Source of the DNA: a virus
Reading direction: 5' to 3' (one strand)
Virus record (IMG/VR): IMGVR_UViG_3300031974_000370
Span: 1 to 38,281 of that record
Length of the DNA stretch: 38,281 nucleotides
A model generated the notes under the pieces. The model searched no databases, had not been told where the DNA came from, and saw nothing but the letters and a program-made list of their open reading frames with translations. The position numbers and the translations under genes were made by a program. Shown here in pieces: positions 6,304-12,500 of this stretch. Position 1 is the stretch's first letter. Every line of letters starts with the position of its first letter.

Positions 6304-6377
6304 GAGCGGATGTAGTATAAAAGTATTATTCGTGTTTACCAAACATGGGAAGTTGGGGCAGTACCAACCATCCGCTC
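6304..6377 (+). promoter_or_regulatory. structured 5' leader of the first 2OG-oxygenase gene
   Basis: GAGCGGATG (6304-6312) and CATCCGCTC (6369-6377) form a perfect 9-bp stem enclosing 56 nt, starting about 9 nt after the -10 box and ending 9 nt before the ATG at 6387. Inside, GTTGG (6352-6356) pairs with CCAAC (6364-6368), directly next to the outer strand. No Shine-Dalgarno is visible after the stem. The shape suggests a regulatory leader, but no riboswitch class is recognised. Confidence 0.45.
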
Positions 6378-6386
6378 CAAAATAAA

Positions 6387-6917
6387 ATGACAGACATATA
6401 TTATTGCGAAAACATCATATCTAAACAAGAGTTACTTCCGATTTATGATATGCTAATGACTCAAAGTTGGTCGTTAGGTAGTGCATATTCAGGTCAAAAA
6501 ACATATTCAGACACATATGCTTCAAATAGAATATTCTCAGAGGGTCAATCTTTTAATCCCTTTTTAACAGGTTTCTTTTCAGGTATTGCCGGCAACGTTA
6601 ATCGTAAGCTAAGAGAAAAATATAATTGGCAATTACCTGTACATAAAATTCATAGAATACAAATGAATGCTCAGAAAAAAGGAAATGCATTTGATTTCCA
6701 CCAAGACGGCAGTCCAGATATGTATTCAATGATAGGTTTCTTTACACCAGAATGGCAAGATGATTGGGGTGGTCAACTTCAAATAGAGGGTGATTCTATT
6801 CCATTTAAACCAGGCGATTTTGTGGTGTTTAGATCCAACTACTTGCATGACGCAATGCCAATAATAGAGGATATGCCTTGGTATAGAATATCAGTAGGCA
6901 TGTTTTTCCAGCCTTGA
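6387..6917 (+). CDS. 2OG-Fe(II) oxygenase (1 of 7)
   Basis: A 176-aa prolyl-hydroxylase-like dioxygenase. The double-stranded beta-helix carries the Fe ligands HQD (H105, D107) and H154 in NYLHDA, and the 2-oxoglutarate-binding R167 in WYRIS. The spacing and the GGQLQI and KPGDFVVF strands match the P4H-type family. The substrate is unknown (protein side chain or nucleobase). An in-frame ATG at 6345 exists but lies inside the predicted leader loop and adds residues outside the fold, so ATG 6387 is chosen, though neither has a good RBS. It ends within the promoter of the clamp gene. Confidence 0.82.
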   Translation: MTDIYYCENIISKQELLPIYDMLMTQSWSLGSAYSGQKTYSDTYASNRIFSEGQSFNPFLTGFFSGIAGNVNRKLREKYNWQLPVHKIHRIQMNAQKKGNAFDFHQDGSPDMYSMIGFFTPEWQDDWGGQLQIEGDSIPFKPGDFVVFRSNYLHDAMPIIEDMPWYRISVGMFFQP

Positions 6918-6942
6918 CATTTTTGATGAAGTATAATATTAT
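6914..6942 (+). promoter_or_regulatory. promoter of the sliding-clamp gene
   Basis: TTGACA (6914-6919), 17-bp spacer, TATTAT (6937-6942). An overlapping TATAAT at 6932-6937 has only a 12-bp spacer and is less likely. The -35 overlaps the stop codon of the oxygenase gene. Confidence 0.65.
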
Positions 6943-6972
6943 GTTTTTAACTATATTAATGAAGGAGTGAAT

Positions 6973-7638
6973 ATGAACATAAGTGGCGATACAGTAAATG
7001 TATTAAAAAACTTTTCTAATATAAATCAAAATATATTAGTAAAACCAGGAAACACTATTCAAACTATTTCTACTGCTAAGAATATTTTAGCAGAAGCTGA
7101 AATTACAGAGAAGTTTGAATCAGAGTTTGCTATCTATGATTTACCAGAATTTTTAAGATCAGTTGACTTATTTGATAAGTCTGAATTAAATTTTAATGGT
7201 GGTCAAAACTTAACTATTAGAGATACTAATAGTAAACAATCAATTAAATATTTCTTTGCTGACAAATCAGTTATTGTTGCACCAACAAAGAGTATTACAA
7301 TGCCAGATAAACATGTGTCTTTTACATTTAAAAAAGAACAGATGAATAAGTTAATGAAGGCAGCTACTACTCTTAACTTACCAGATATTGCTGTAAAAGG
7401 TGATGGTAAAACAATTGCTATGGTGGCAACTGATAAAAAGAACAATACATCTAACGAGTATTCAATTGAAGTAGGCGAAACAGATAAATCGTTTACAGCA
7501 TATTTTAGAACTGAAAACTTTAAAATGATTGAAGACGACTATGATGTTGCTGTTTCAGTAAAAAATATATCCCATTTTATTAACAGAAATAAACCTGTTA
7601 AATATTGGATTGCATTAGAACCTGATAGCTCGTTTTAA
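6973..7638 (+). CDS. 45: DNA polymerase sliding clamp (T4 gp45-like)
   Basis: A 221-aa protein matching the T4 gp45 clamp in length, position and overall pattern. The N-terminal half contains ILVKPGNTIQTIS and the FAIYDLPEFL stretch typical of the family, and the C-terminal half repeats the fold (VSFTFKKEQMNKLMKAATTL) and ends in the short hydrophobic tail region. As a homotrimeric ring it tethers the polymerase and in T4 also activates late transcription through gp33 and gp55, consistent with the late promoters in this window. AAGGAG at 6962-6967 supports ATG 6973; an in-frame GTG at 6967 lies in the RBS. The next gene starts on its stop codon (TAATG). Confidence 0.92.
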   Translation: MNISGDTVNVLKNFSNINQNILVKPGNTIQTISTAKNILAEAEITEKFESEFAIYDLPEFLRSVDLFDKSELNFNGGQNLTIRDTNSKQSIKYFFADKSVIVAPTKSITMPDKHVSFTFKKEQMNKLMKAATTLNLPDIAVKGDGKTIAMVATDKKNNTSNEYSIEVGETDKSFTAYFRTENFKMIEDDYDVAVSVKNISHFINRNKPVKYWIALEPDSSF

Positions 7639-7925
7639 TGAAACTGAGTAAAACAGAGTGGCATTCCGTCGCTTCAGAATTTAAATACGATATAGATGAT
7701 GAAGAGATTATACAGGAGTTTGGTTCTGTTCAACGATTTAAAGAAATCATTTCACACCAAGAGCAAGAGTTTAGAAGTACATTAGAAGCTCATGGTGAAA
7801 AACCTACAGACGAAGAAAACGACAAGTTTTGGGAGTTTTTAGGTGAATGTGATTATGATAGAGAAGACGATTGGTGGACAGATAGAAAAGGTGGCTATGA
7901 TGTTACCGTTAAATATGATGAATAA
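7638..7925 (+). CDS. Acidic 95-aa conserved-type phage protein between gp45 and gp44
   Basis: A 95-aa acidic protein with many D, E and W residues, ending in DREDDWWTDRKGGYDVTVKY. The ATG overlaps the clamp stop codon (TAATG), so it is translationally coupled to the clamp, and gp44 follows 15 bp later. I recognise no domain. Its position inside the clamp/clamp-loader operon suggests a replisome accessory role, but this is only guilt by association. Confidence 0.75.
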   Translation: MKLSKTEWHSVASEFKYDIDDEEIIQEFGSVQRFKEIISHQEQEFRSTLEAHGEKPTDEENDKFWEFLGECDYDREDDWWTDRKGGYDVTVKYDE

Positions 7926-7940
7926 AGTGGAGTTTATATT

Positions 7941-8885
7941 ATGTCAGATCATTTATGGGTTGAAAAATACCGACCTAAGAAAATAGAAGAATGTATTTTA
8001 CCAGAAGAAACTAAGAAAACATTTAGCAACTTTGTAAAACAAGGTGAACTGCCGAATATTATATTATCAGGTAGTGCAGGTACAGGTAAAACTACCGTAG
8101 CAAAAGCTTTATGTGAAGAACTTGATTTAGATTATATTGTTATTAATGGTTCAGACGAAGGAAGACACATTGATACATTAAGAAATCAGATTAAAAACTT
8201 TGCTAGTACCGTATCTCTTACTGGTCAAAAAAGTCATAAAGTAGTTATATTAGACGAGGCAGATTATATGAATGCTGAGTCTGTACAACCTGCTTTAAGA
8301 AACTTTATTGAAACCTTTTACAAGAATTGTAGATTTATTCTTACTTGTAATTTTAAGAATAAGATTATTGATCCACTTCACAGTAGGTGCACCGTAATTG
8401 ATTTTGCAATTAAGAATGGTCAAAAGGTAAAAACCGCCAACCAGTTATTGACTAGATTGTGTGATATTCTAACGATTGAAAAGATAGAATTTGACAAAAA
8501 AGTCCTTGCTGAACTTATCCAAAAACACTATCCAGACTTTAGAAGAACGATTAATGAACTTCAAAGGTATTCTGTACGTGGTAAAATAGATAGTGGTATC
8601 TTATTTAATCTAACAGAAGCTAACTACAAAGGTTTAATTAAGGCGTTAAAAGATAAGAAATTCAACGATATGAGAAAATGGGTCGTTGATAACTTAGACA
8701 AAGAACCATCTAGTTTATTCAGAGGTGTTTATGACTTTCTTTATGAGAATTTAGATTCAAAATCAATACCACAAGCCATATTAATTATTGCCGGATATCA
8801 ATATAAATCCGCTTTCGTAGCTGACCAAGAGATAAATATGGTCGCTTGCTTGACAGAAATTATGGCAAGTTGTAAATTCAAATAG
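7941..8885 (+). CDS. 44: Sliding clamp loader large subunit (T4 gp44-like AAA+)
   Basis: A 314-aa AAA+ ATPase. It starts LWVEKYRPKKIEE as clamp loaders do, has Walker A GSAGTGKT (44-51), Walker B VVILDEAD (101-108), a sensor-1 region LTCNFKNKI, and the SRC motif (148-150) that supplies the trans arginine finger. The C-terminal helical domain follows. With gp62 it opens and loads the gp45 ring at primer-template junctions. Length and order relative to 45, 62, regA and 43 match the T4 core. Confidence 0.95.
   Translation: MSDHLWVEKYRPKKIEECILPEETKKTFSNFVKQGELPNIILSGSAGTGKTTVAKALCEELDLDYIVINGSDEGRHIDTLRNQIKNFASTVSLTGQKSHKVVILDEADYMNAESVQPALRNFIETFYKNCRFILTCNFKNKIIDPLHSRCTVIDFAIKNGQKVKTANQLLTRLCDILTIEKIEFDKKVLAELIQKHYPDFRRTINELQRYSVRGKIDSGILFNLTEANYKGLIKALKDKKFNDMRKWVVDNLDKEPSSLFRGVYDFLYENLDSKSIPQAILIIAGYQYKSAFVADQEINMVACLTEIMASCKFK
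8850..8878 (+). promoter_or_regulatory. possible weak promoter at the end of gene 44
   Basis: TTGACA (8850-8855), 17-bp spacer, TAAATT (8873-8878). The -35 is perfect but the -10 matches only 4 of 6, and it lies within coding sequence. It would serve the short basic gene at 8904 and those downstream. Confidence 0.3.
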
Positions 8886-8903
8886 ATAAAAAGGGAGTAA
8901 AAG

Positions 8904-9041
8904 ATGGCAAGAAGAACGCTCTTGCGAACTTTGATTGTTCGTTTAAGAATGTTTTATGCCGATATAAGAGGACATCATGGAAAACGATGGAATTATGAGC
9001 CAGGTGACCACTATATGGGAAGAAAACGATTTAGAAAATAG
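8904..9041 (+). CDS. 45-aa arginine-rich protein in the clamp-loader operon
   Basis: ATG 8904 follows a good AAGGGAG RBS at 8891-8897 (6-nt gap) and runs 45 codons to TAG at 9039, three bases before the next start. The peptide is very basic (MARRTLLRTLIVRLRM, then GHHGKRWNYEPGDHYMGRKRFRK). RBS quality, gene-to-gene spacing and composition support a real gene. A nucleic-acid-binding or RNA-polymerase/ribosome-interacting peptide is plausible, but no family is recognised. Confidence 0.65.
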   Translation: MARRTLLRTLIVRLRMFYADIRGHHGKRWNYEPGDHYMGRKRFRK

Positions 9042-9044
9042 ATA

Positions 9045-9581
9045 ATGGATTATTATTATATAAAGAACTTTCTTAACAAAGAAAGAATAAGTGAGATTAA
9101 CGAGATTTGTAATACAGGTTTTAAAGAACCTGAAGACATGGGAGCTTCGGGCAAACATAGTCTTAATAAAATAGTACATTGGTCACAACTAAAACCAGTT
9201 ATGGAAGATGTTGAACACGTATTATTAAATGTAAACAACAACTACTTTGGTTATAATCTACACCAAATAAACTTATATAAGACAATCAATTATAACATAT
9301 ACTCAGGCAATGACAATCATAGATACGATTGGCATGTAGATACAGCTACGTCTGAGCAAAAGTATGATTTAAAACTAACTGCTTTGGTAAATCTATCAGA
9401 TAGTCCTTATGTGGGTGGTGATTTTGAATTAAATACAGGTGAGATTACACACATTAAAGAATTTTCTGAACCAGGAGATATTATATTATTTAAATCCTAT
9501 ATATTACATAGAGTAAAACCGGTAACATCTGGTGTAAGAAAAAGCTTGGCTTTCTTTTTAGAAGGTCCTAAATTTATTTGA
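9045..9581 (+). CDS. 2OG-Fe(II) oxygenase, PKHD/P4H type (2 of 7)
   Basis: A 178-aa dioxygenase. Fe ligands are H97 and D99 (WHVD) and H155 (ILHRV), and R165 in GVRKS binds 2-oxoglutarate. YVGGDFEL and SEPGDIILF are the usual strands around the active site in PKHD-type hydroxylases. It sits between gene 44 and gene 62, where T4 has no gene, so it is an insertion into the core operon. The substrate is unknown. The start at 9045 lies three bases after the preceding short gene and lacks an obvious RBS, suggesting coupling. Confidence 0.88.
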   Translation: MDYYYIKNFLNKERISEINEICNTGFKEPEDMGASGKHSLNKIVHWSQLKPVMEDVEHVLLNVNNNYFGYNLHQINLYKTINYNIYSGNDNHRYDWHVDTATSEQKYDLKLTALVNLSDSPYVGGDFELNTGEITHIKEFSEPGDIILFKSYILHRVKPVTSGVRKSLAFFLEGPKFI

Positions 9582-9588
9582 GGTTATT

Positions 9589-9984
9589 ATGTACGAATTG
9601 AAAGATTATTTAAATGCAATTAATTTTACAAAAGAGAATTTATTAGATACGGAAGATAAAACGTGGACTAAAAAGTATCCGCCTTTTATAATCAATAAAT
9701 GTTTATCCATGCATTATGATACCTTGGCAGCTGCCAATGAAATGAATGGTTTCCACTTCTTAGATAAGAAATTACAGTTTCACTTTTACATAAATAGTAT
9801 TAGAAAAAAGAAGCGATTTGGTGGTAAGTGGTTATCACAAGCCAAGTTGAGAGATATGGAGTATGTGAAAGAGTATTATGGATACAGTAATGTTAAAGCA
9901 AAACAAGCTCTGGATATACTAACGGATAAACAAATTGAACATATAAAAGAGTCTTTAAATAAAGGCGGGAGAAATAAAAAATGA
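9589..9984 (+). CDS. 62: Clamp loader small subunit (T4 gp62-like)
   Basis: A 131-aa protein with the conserved region of marine gp62: PPFIINKCLSMHYDTLAAAN (about 31-50), then LDKKLQFHFYINSIRKKKRFGGKW. It is the non-ATPase subunit that joins four gp44 subunits in the loader. It is shorter than T4 gp62, as is usual in marine relatives. Its position before regA and gene 43 supports the call. GAGG upstream serves as RBS. Its end overlaps regA by 4 nt (ATGA). Confidence 0.85.
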   Translation: MYELKDYLNAINFTKENLLDTEDKTWTKKYPPFIINKCLSMHYDTLAAANEMNGFHFLDKKLQFHFYINSIRKKKRFGGKWLSQAKLRDMEYVKEYYGYSNVKAKQALDILTDKQIEHIKESLNKGGRNKK

Positions 9985-10421
9985 ATGAAGAGATATCATG
10001 GTCGTCTGATAGTATGTTAGAGGTAACTATCAAACAACCAGACGATTTTTTAAAAATTAGAGAAACACTAACCAGAATTGGTGTAGCAAGTAGAAAAGAT
10101 AAAACACTTTATCAATCATGTCATATTTTACATAAACAAGGTAAATATTACATAGTACACTTTAAGGAACTTTTTGCATTAGATGGTAAAAAAGCAACTT
10201 TAGTTGAAAACGATATACAAAGAAGAAACACAATTGCTATTTTATTATCTGATTGGGGACTAATTGATATAGTAAAACCTACTGAAGCAGAAAACAAAGC
10301 ACCATTAAGTCAAATAAAAGTTTTACCTTTTAAGGAAAAGAAAGAGTGGAACTTAACAGCCAAATATAATATTGGTAAAAAAGTTGTTGAGGAAGAAAAA
10401 CCCGCTACTGTTAATGAATAA
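9981..10421 (+). CDS. regA: RegA translational repressor
   Basis: A 146-aa protein strongly resembling T4 RegA: LEVTIKQPDDFLKIRETLTR, then KDKTLYQSCHILHKQGKYYIVHFKELFALDG, then RRNTIAILLSDWGLIDIV and the EWNLTAKYNIGKK tail. RegA binds initiation regions of early phage mRNAs, typically those of 44, 45, 62 and its own, and blocks ribosome binding. Lying between 62 and 43 it keeps the T4 order. The N-terminus has about 10 extra residues relative to T4. The ATG overlaps the gp62 stop (ATGA). Confidence 0.95.
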   Translation: MNEEISWSSDSMLEVTIKQPDDFLKIRETLTRIGVASRKDKTLYQSCHILHKQGKYYIVHFKELFALDGKKATLVENDIQRRNTIAILLSDWGLIDIVKPTEAENKAPLSQIKVLPFKEKKEWNLTAKYNIGKKVVEEEKPATVNE

Positions 10422-11806
10422 TGCAAGTACCAAAGTTTACAGATTTTATATCAGAAGCTAAAGGTGATAAACCTTTTTTGCGTTTGTTAATTATTACAGA
10501 CGAACCAGAACAGGCAAAAACATTTCATACTGCTGATAGATTAAAAGAAGAATGTGATAAGTTAGGTTACAAACACTATCTGTTTAAACTTACTGGTGGT
10601 TATTCTACATTTGAAAACGGACAAAGAAAATTTCATAACAAAGATGATAAAAAAGGTTTCGATATAGATAAAAATACTGTTGCTATTATACGTGGTAGTA
10701 TTACAAGGAAAGATAGCTGGTTGGATTTTGTATCCATTTTGGAAAGAGCTAATGTAACTGTTATTAATCCTAGAACAACAATCAATATGTGTGCTGACAA
10801 ATATAGAACAGCACTTAGACTTGCAGATTATGGTTTAACACAACCAAAAACTGTTCTAATAAATGATCCAGAAAAATCAAATGAGATTGTTGATAACTCA
10901 GATATAAAGTTTCCATTAATTTTAAAAACTTTACGAGGTAGTAAAGGTGTTGGTGTTTTATTTGTTGATAGTGCTAAAGGTTTAGATTCTATTGTACAGT
11001 TAATACATAAACAAGATGAAGACGCAGATTTATTAATACAAGAATATATCAAAACAGATTATGATGTAAGAGTTTTAGTATTAGGTGGTAAAGTATTAGC
11101 AGCTATGAAACGACCAGTTATTGAAGGAGATTTCAGATCAAACGTATCACAAGGTTCAAAACCAGAAAAAATACAATTAACAGAATTAGAAATAGAAGAA
11201 AGTTTAAAAGCCGCAAAAGCAGTAGGTGGTTTTTGGACGGCAGTAGATTTTATACCAAGTAAAAATAGAACAAAAGAACCACCGTTTATGTTAGAAGTTA
11301 ACTCTTCTCCAGGAACAGAGGGTATTGAAGACGCTACTGGTATGAATATTGCAAAAGAAGTTATACAACACTTCGCAAATAAAGAGAATAGATTTTCCGT
11401 ACCTACAGAATGTGGGTATAAAGAAGTGGTCACCATTAAACCATTTGGAGAAATTGTTGCCAAGTTTGATACTGGTAACTCTGGCATGCCAGTTATACAT
11501 GCAGACAAGTATAAAATTAATGGAAATGAAATAACATGGACTTTGTTAGATAAGACTATAACCTCTAAAATTGTACGTAAGGAAGAGATTTCCGTAGGCG
11601 GATTACGTGATTATGACGAGACCAGATACGTTGTGAAGCTAGACGTGGAGTTTGCTGGAGGCGTCTATAATGACGTGGAATTCACATTGGACGATAGAGA
11701 TGAGAGAACTTTAATTCTTATGGACCGTGCATTTATGAATAGATTGAACGTTATGGTCAATCCTCAAAGAAAATATGTTATTACAACCAAATACAGCATT
11801 GACTAA
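10421..11806 (+). CDS. RimK-family ATP-grasp ligase fused to a RimB-like retropepsin-fold protease
   Basis: A 461-aa fusion. Residues about 18-320 are RimK-like: an N-terminal domain, then the ATP-grasp with LKTLRGSKGVGVL, IQEYIKTDYDVRVLVLG, the EGDFRSN loop (235-241) and MLEVNSSPGTEGIE (290-303), all close to E. coli RimK, which adds glutamates to ribosomal protein bS6. Residues about 331-455 match the ATP-dependent zinc protease (RimB) family: AKFDTGNSG, with D350-T351-G352 as the retropepsin-type motif, and LILMDRAFM near the end. In bacteria RimK and RimB are separate antagonists acting on bS6; here one polypeptide carries both. The N-terminus MQVPKFTDFISEA resembles the T4 capsid-targeting peptide, with a possible cleavage after ISE12. 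The start overlaps the regA stop (TAATG). The substrate is inferred, not shown. Confidence 0.85.
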   Translation: MQVPKFTDFISEAKGDKPFLRLLIITDEPEQAKTFHTADRLKEECDKLGYKHYLFKLTGGYSTFENGQRKFHNKDDKKGFDIDKNTVAIIRGSITRKDSWLDFVSILERANVTVINPRTTINMCADKYRTALRLADYGLTQPKTVLINDPEKSNEIVDNSDIKFPLILKTLRGSKGVGVLFVDSAKGLDSIVQLIHKQDEDADLLIQEYIKTDYDVRVLVLGGKVLAAMKRPVIEGDFRSNVSQGSKPEKIQLTELEIEESLKAAKAVGGFWTAVDFIPSKNRTKEPPFMLEVNSSPGTEGIEDATGMNIAKEVIQHFANKENRFSVPTECGYKEVVTIKPFGEIVAKFDTGNSGMPVIHADKYKINGNEITWTLLDKTITSKIVRKEEISVGGLRDYDETRYVVKLDVEFAGGVYNDVEFTLDDRDERTLILMDRAFMNRLNVMVNPQRKYVITTKYSID

Positions 11807-11827
11807 TTGTCAATTTTGTGTTATATT
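11799..11827 (+). promoter_or_regulatory. extended -10 promoter after the RimK-RimB gene
   Basis: TTGACT (11799-11804), 17-bp spacer, TATATT (11822-11827) preceded by TGT. The -35 spans the stop codon region of the upstream gene. ATTGAC and GTCAAT also form a small 6-bp inverted repeat here (11798-11803 with 11809-11814). It is very like the promoter at 6266. Confidence 0.8.
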
Positions 11828-11844
11828 ATAGTGAAAGGTAAATT

Positions 11845-12162
11845 ATGGAAACAAAAATATTAAGATTAACAACCGGTGAAGATGTAATATCTAAAGTCGA
11901 AAAAGACACAATGGGTAATTATGTGTTAAACAAACCATGTGTTATTATTCCCACACAGAAAGCACCAGGCCAACCTGTAAGTTTGATGATGACGCCGTAT
12001 ATGCCCTATACGAGTGAAGACAAAATCACAATATCAATGGACAAAGTGGTAACTAGTGTAAAACCAAAAGACGAGATATTAGCTTCATACACGGCAAATA
12101 CAAGTAACATCATTACACCAAAATCAGAGCTAATAACAGAGAACGTTGTACCAAAAGTTTAA
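11845..12162 (+). CDS. 105-aa conserved-type phage protein, possibly LSm-like barrel
   Basis: The first 75 residues look like a small beta-barrel: KILRLTTGEDVISKVE, YVLNKPCVIIPT, SLMMTPYMPY, ITISMDKVVTSVKP, followed by a threonine/serine-rich tail. The pattern of strand, TGE turn and strand recalls Sm/Hfq-like folds, but this is my inference from hydropathy, not a recognised motif. It is the first gene after the 11799 promoter, has AAAGG as RBS, and ends in a TAATG overlap with the ferredoxin, so it belongs to the polymerase operon. Confidence 0.7.
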   Translation: METKILRLTTGEDVISKVEKDTMGNYVLNKPCVIIPTQKAPGQPVSLMMTPYMPYTSEDKITISMDKVVTSVKPKDEILASYTANTSNIITPKSELITENVVPKV

Positions 12163-12500
12163 TGGTAACAATCTACTTTGTTAGAAACGGCTCTAAAATA
12201 AAGGTAGAGGTACCTGAAGGTACGACTATTATGGAAGCTGCGAAGTTTCATAGTCATGTGCCTATAGAAGAGATACCTGCTACCTGTGGTGGAGCTTGTG
12301 CTTGTGCAACTTGTCATGTTTATTTGACAGGTGAATGGGTTGACAAATTAGGTCAAATAGATTATAATAGTCCTGAAATTGAATTATTAGAATATGAAAA
12401 AGATTTTATTGATGGTAGAAGTAGATTAGGTTGTCAAGTAGAATTAACAAAAGAACTAGATGGTATGGTTGTAGAATTGAGGTCAAGTGAACTTTTATAA
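12162..12500 (+). CDS. [2Fe-2S] ferredoxin, adrenodoxin/ISC type
   Basis: A 112-aa ferredoxin. The first 30 residues form the YFVRNGSKIKVEVPEGTTIM ubiquitin-like start; the cluster loop is TCGGACACATCHVYL, where C-x5-C-x2-C matches adrenodoxin-type ferredoxins, with one extra cysteine in the loop; the fourth ligand is in LGCQVEL near the end. ISC/adrenodoxin-type ferredoxins feed electrons to Fe-S assembly, P450s or reductases and differ from the plant-type ferredoxins of cyanophages. No reductase or partner is in the window. It is coupled to the gene before (TAATG), and its 3' end overlaps the polymerase start by 14 nt. A consensus promoter lies inside it. Confidence 0.9.
   Translation: MVTIYFVRNGSKIKVEVPEGTTIMEAAKFHSHVPIEEIPATCGGACACATCHVYLTGEWVDKLGQIDYNSPEIELLEYEKDFIDGRSRLGCQVELTKELDGMVVELRSSELL
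12340..12368 (+). promoter_or_regulatory. perfect-consensus sigma-70 promoter inside the ferredoxin gene
   Basis: TTGACA (12340-12345), 17-bp spacer, TATAAT (12363-12368): both hexamers are exact consensus. It points to the DNA polymerase gene, whose start is 119 bp beyond the -10. Confidence 0.65.
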
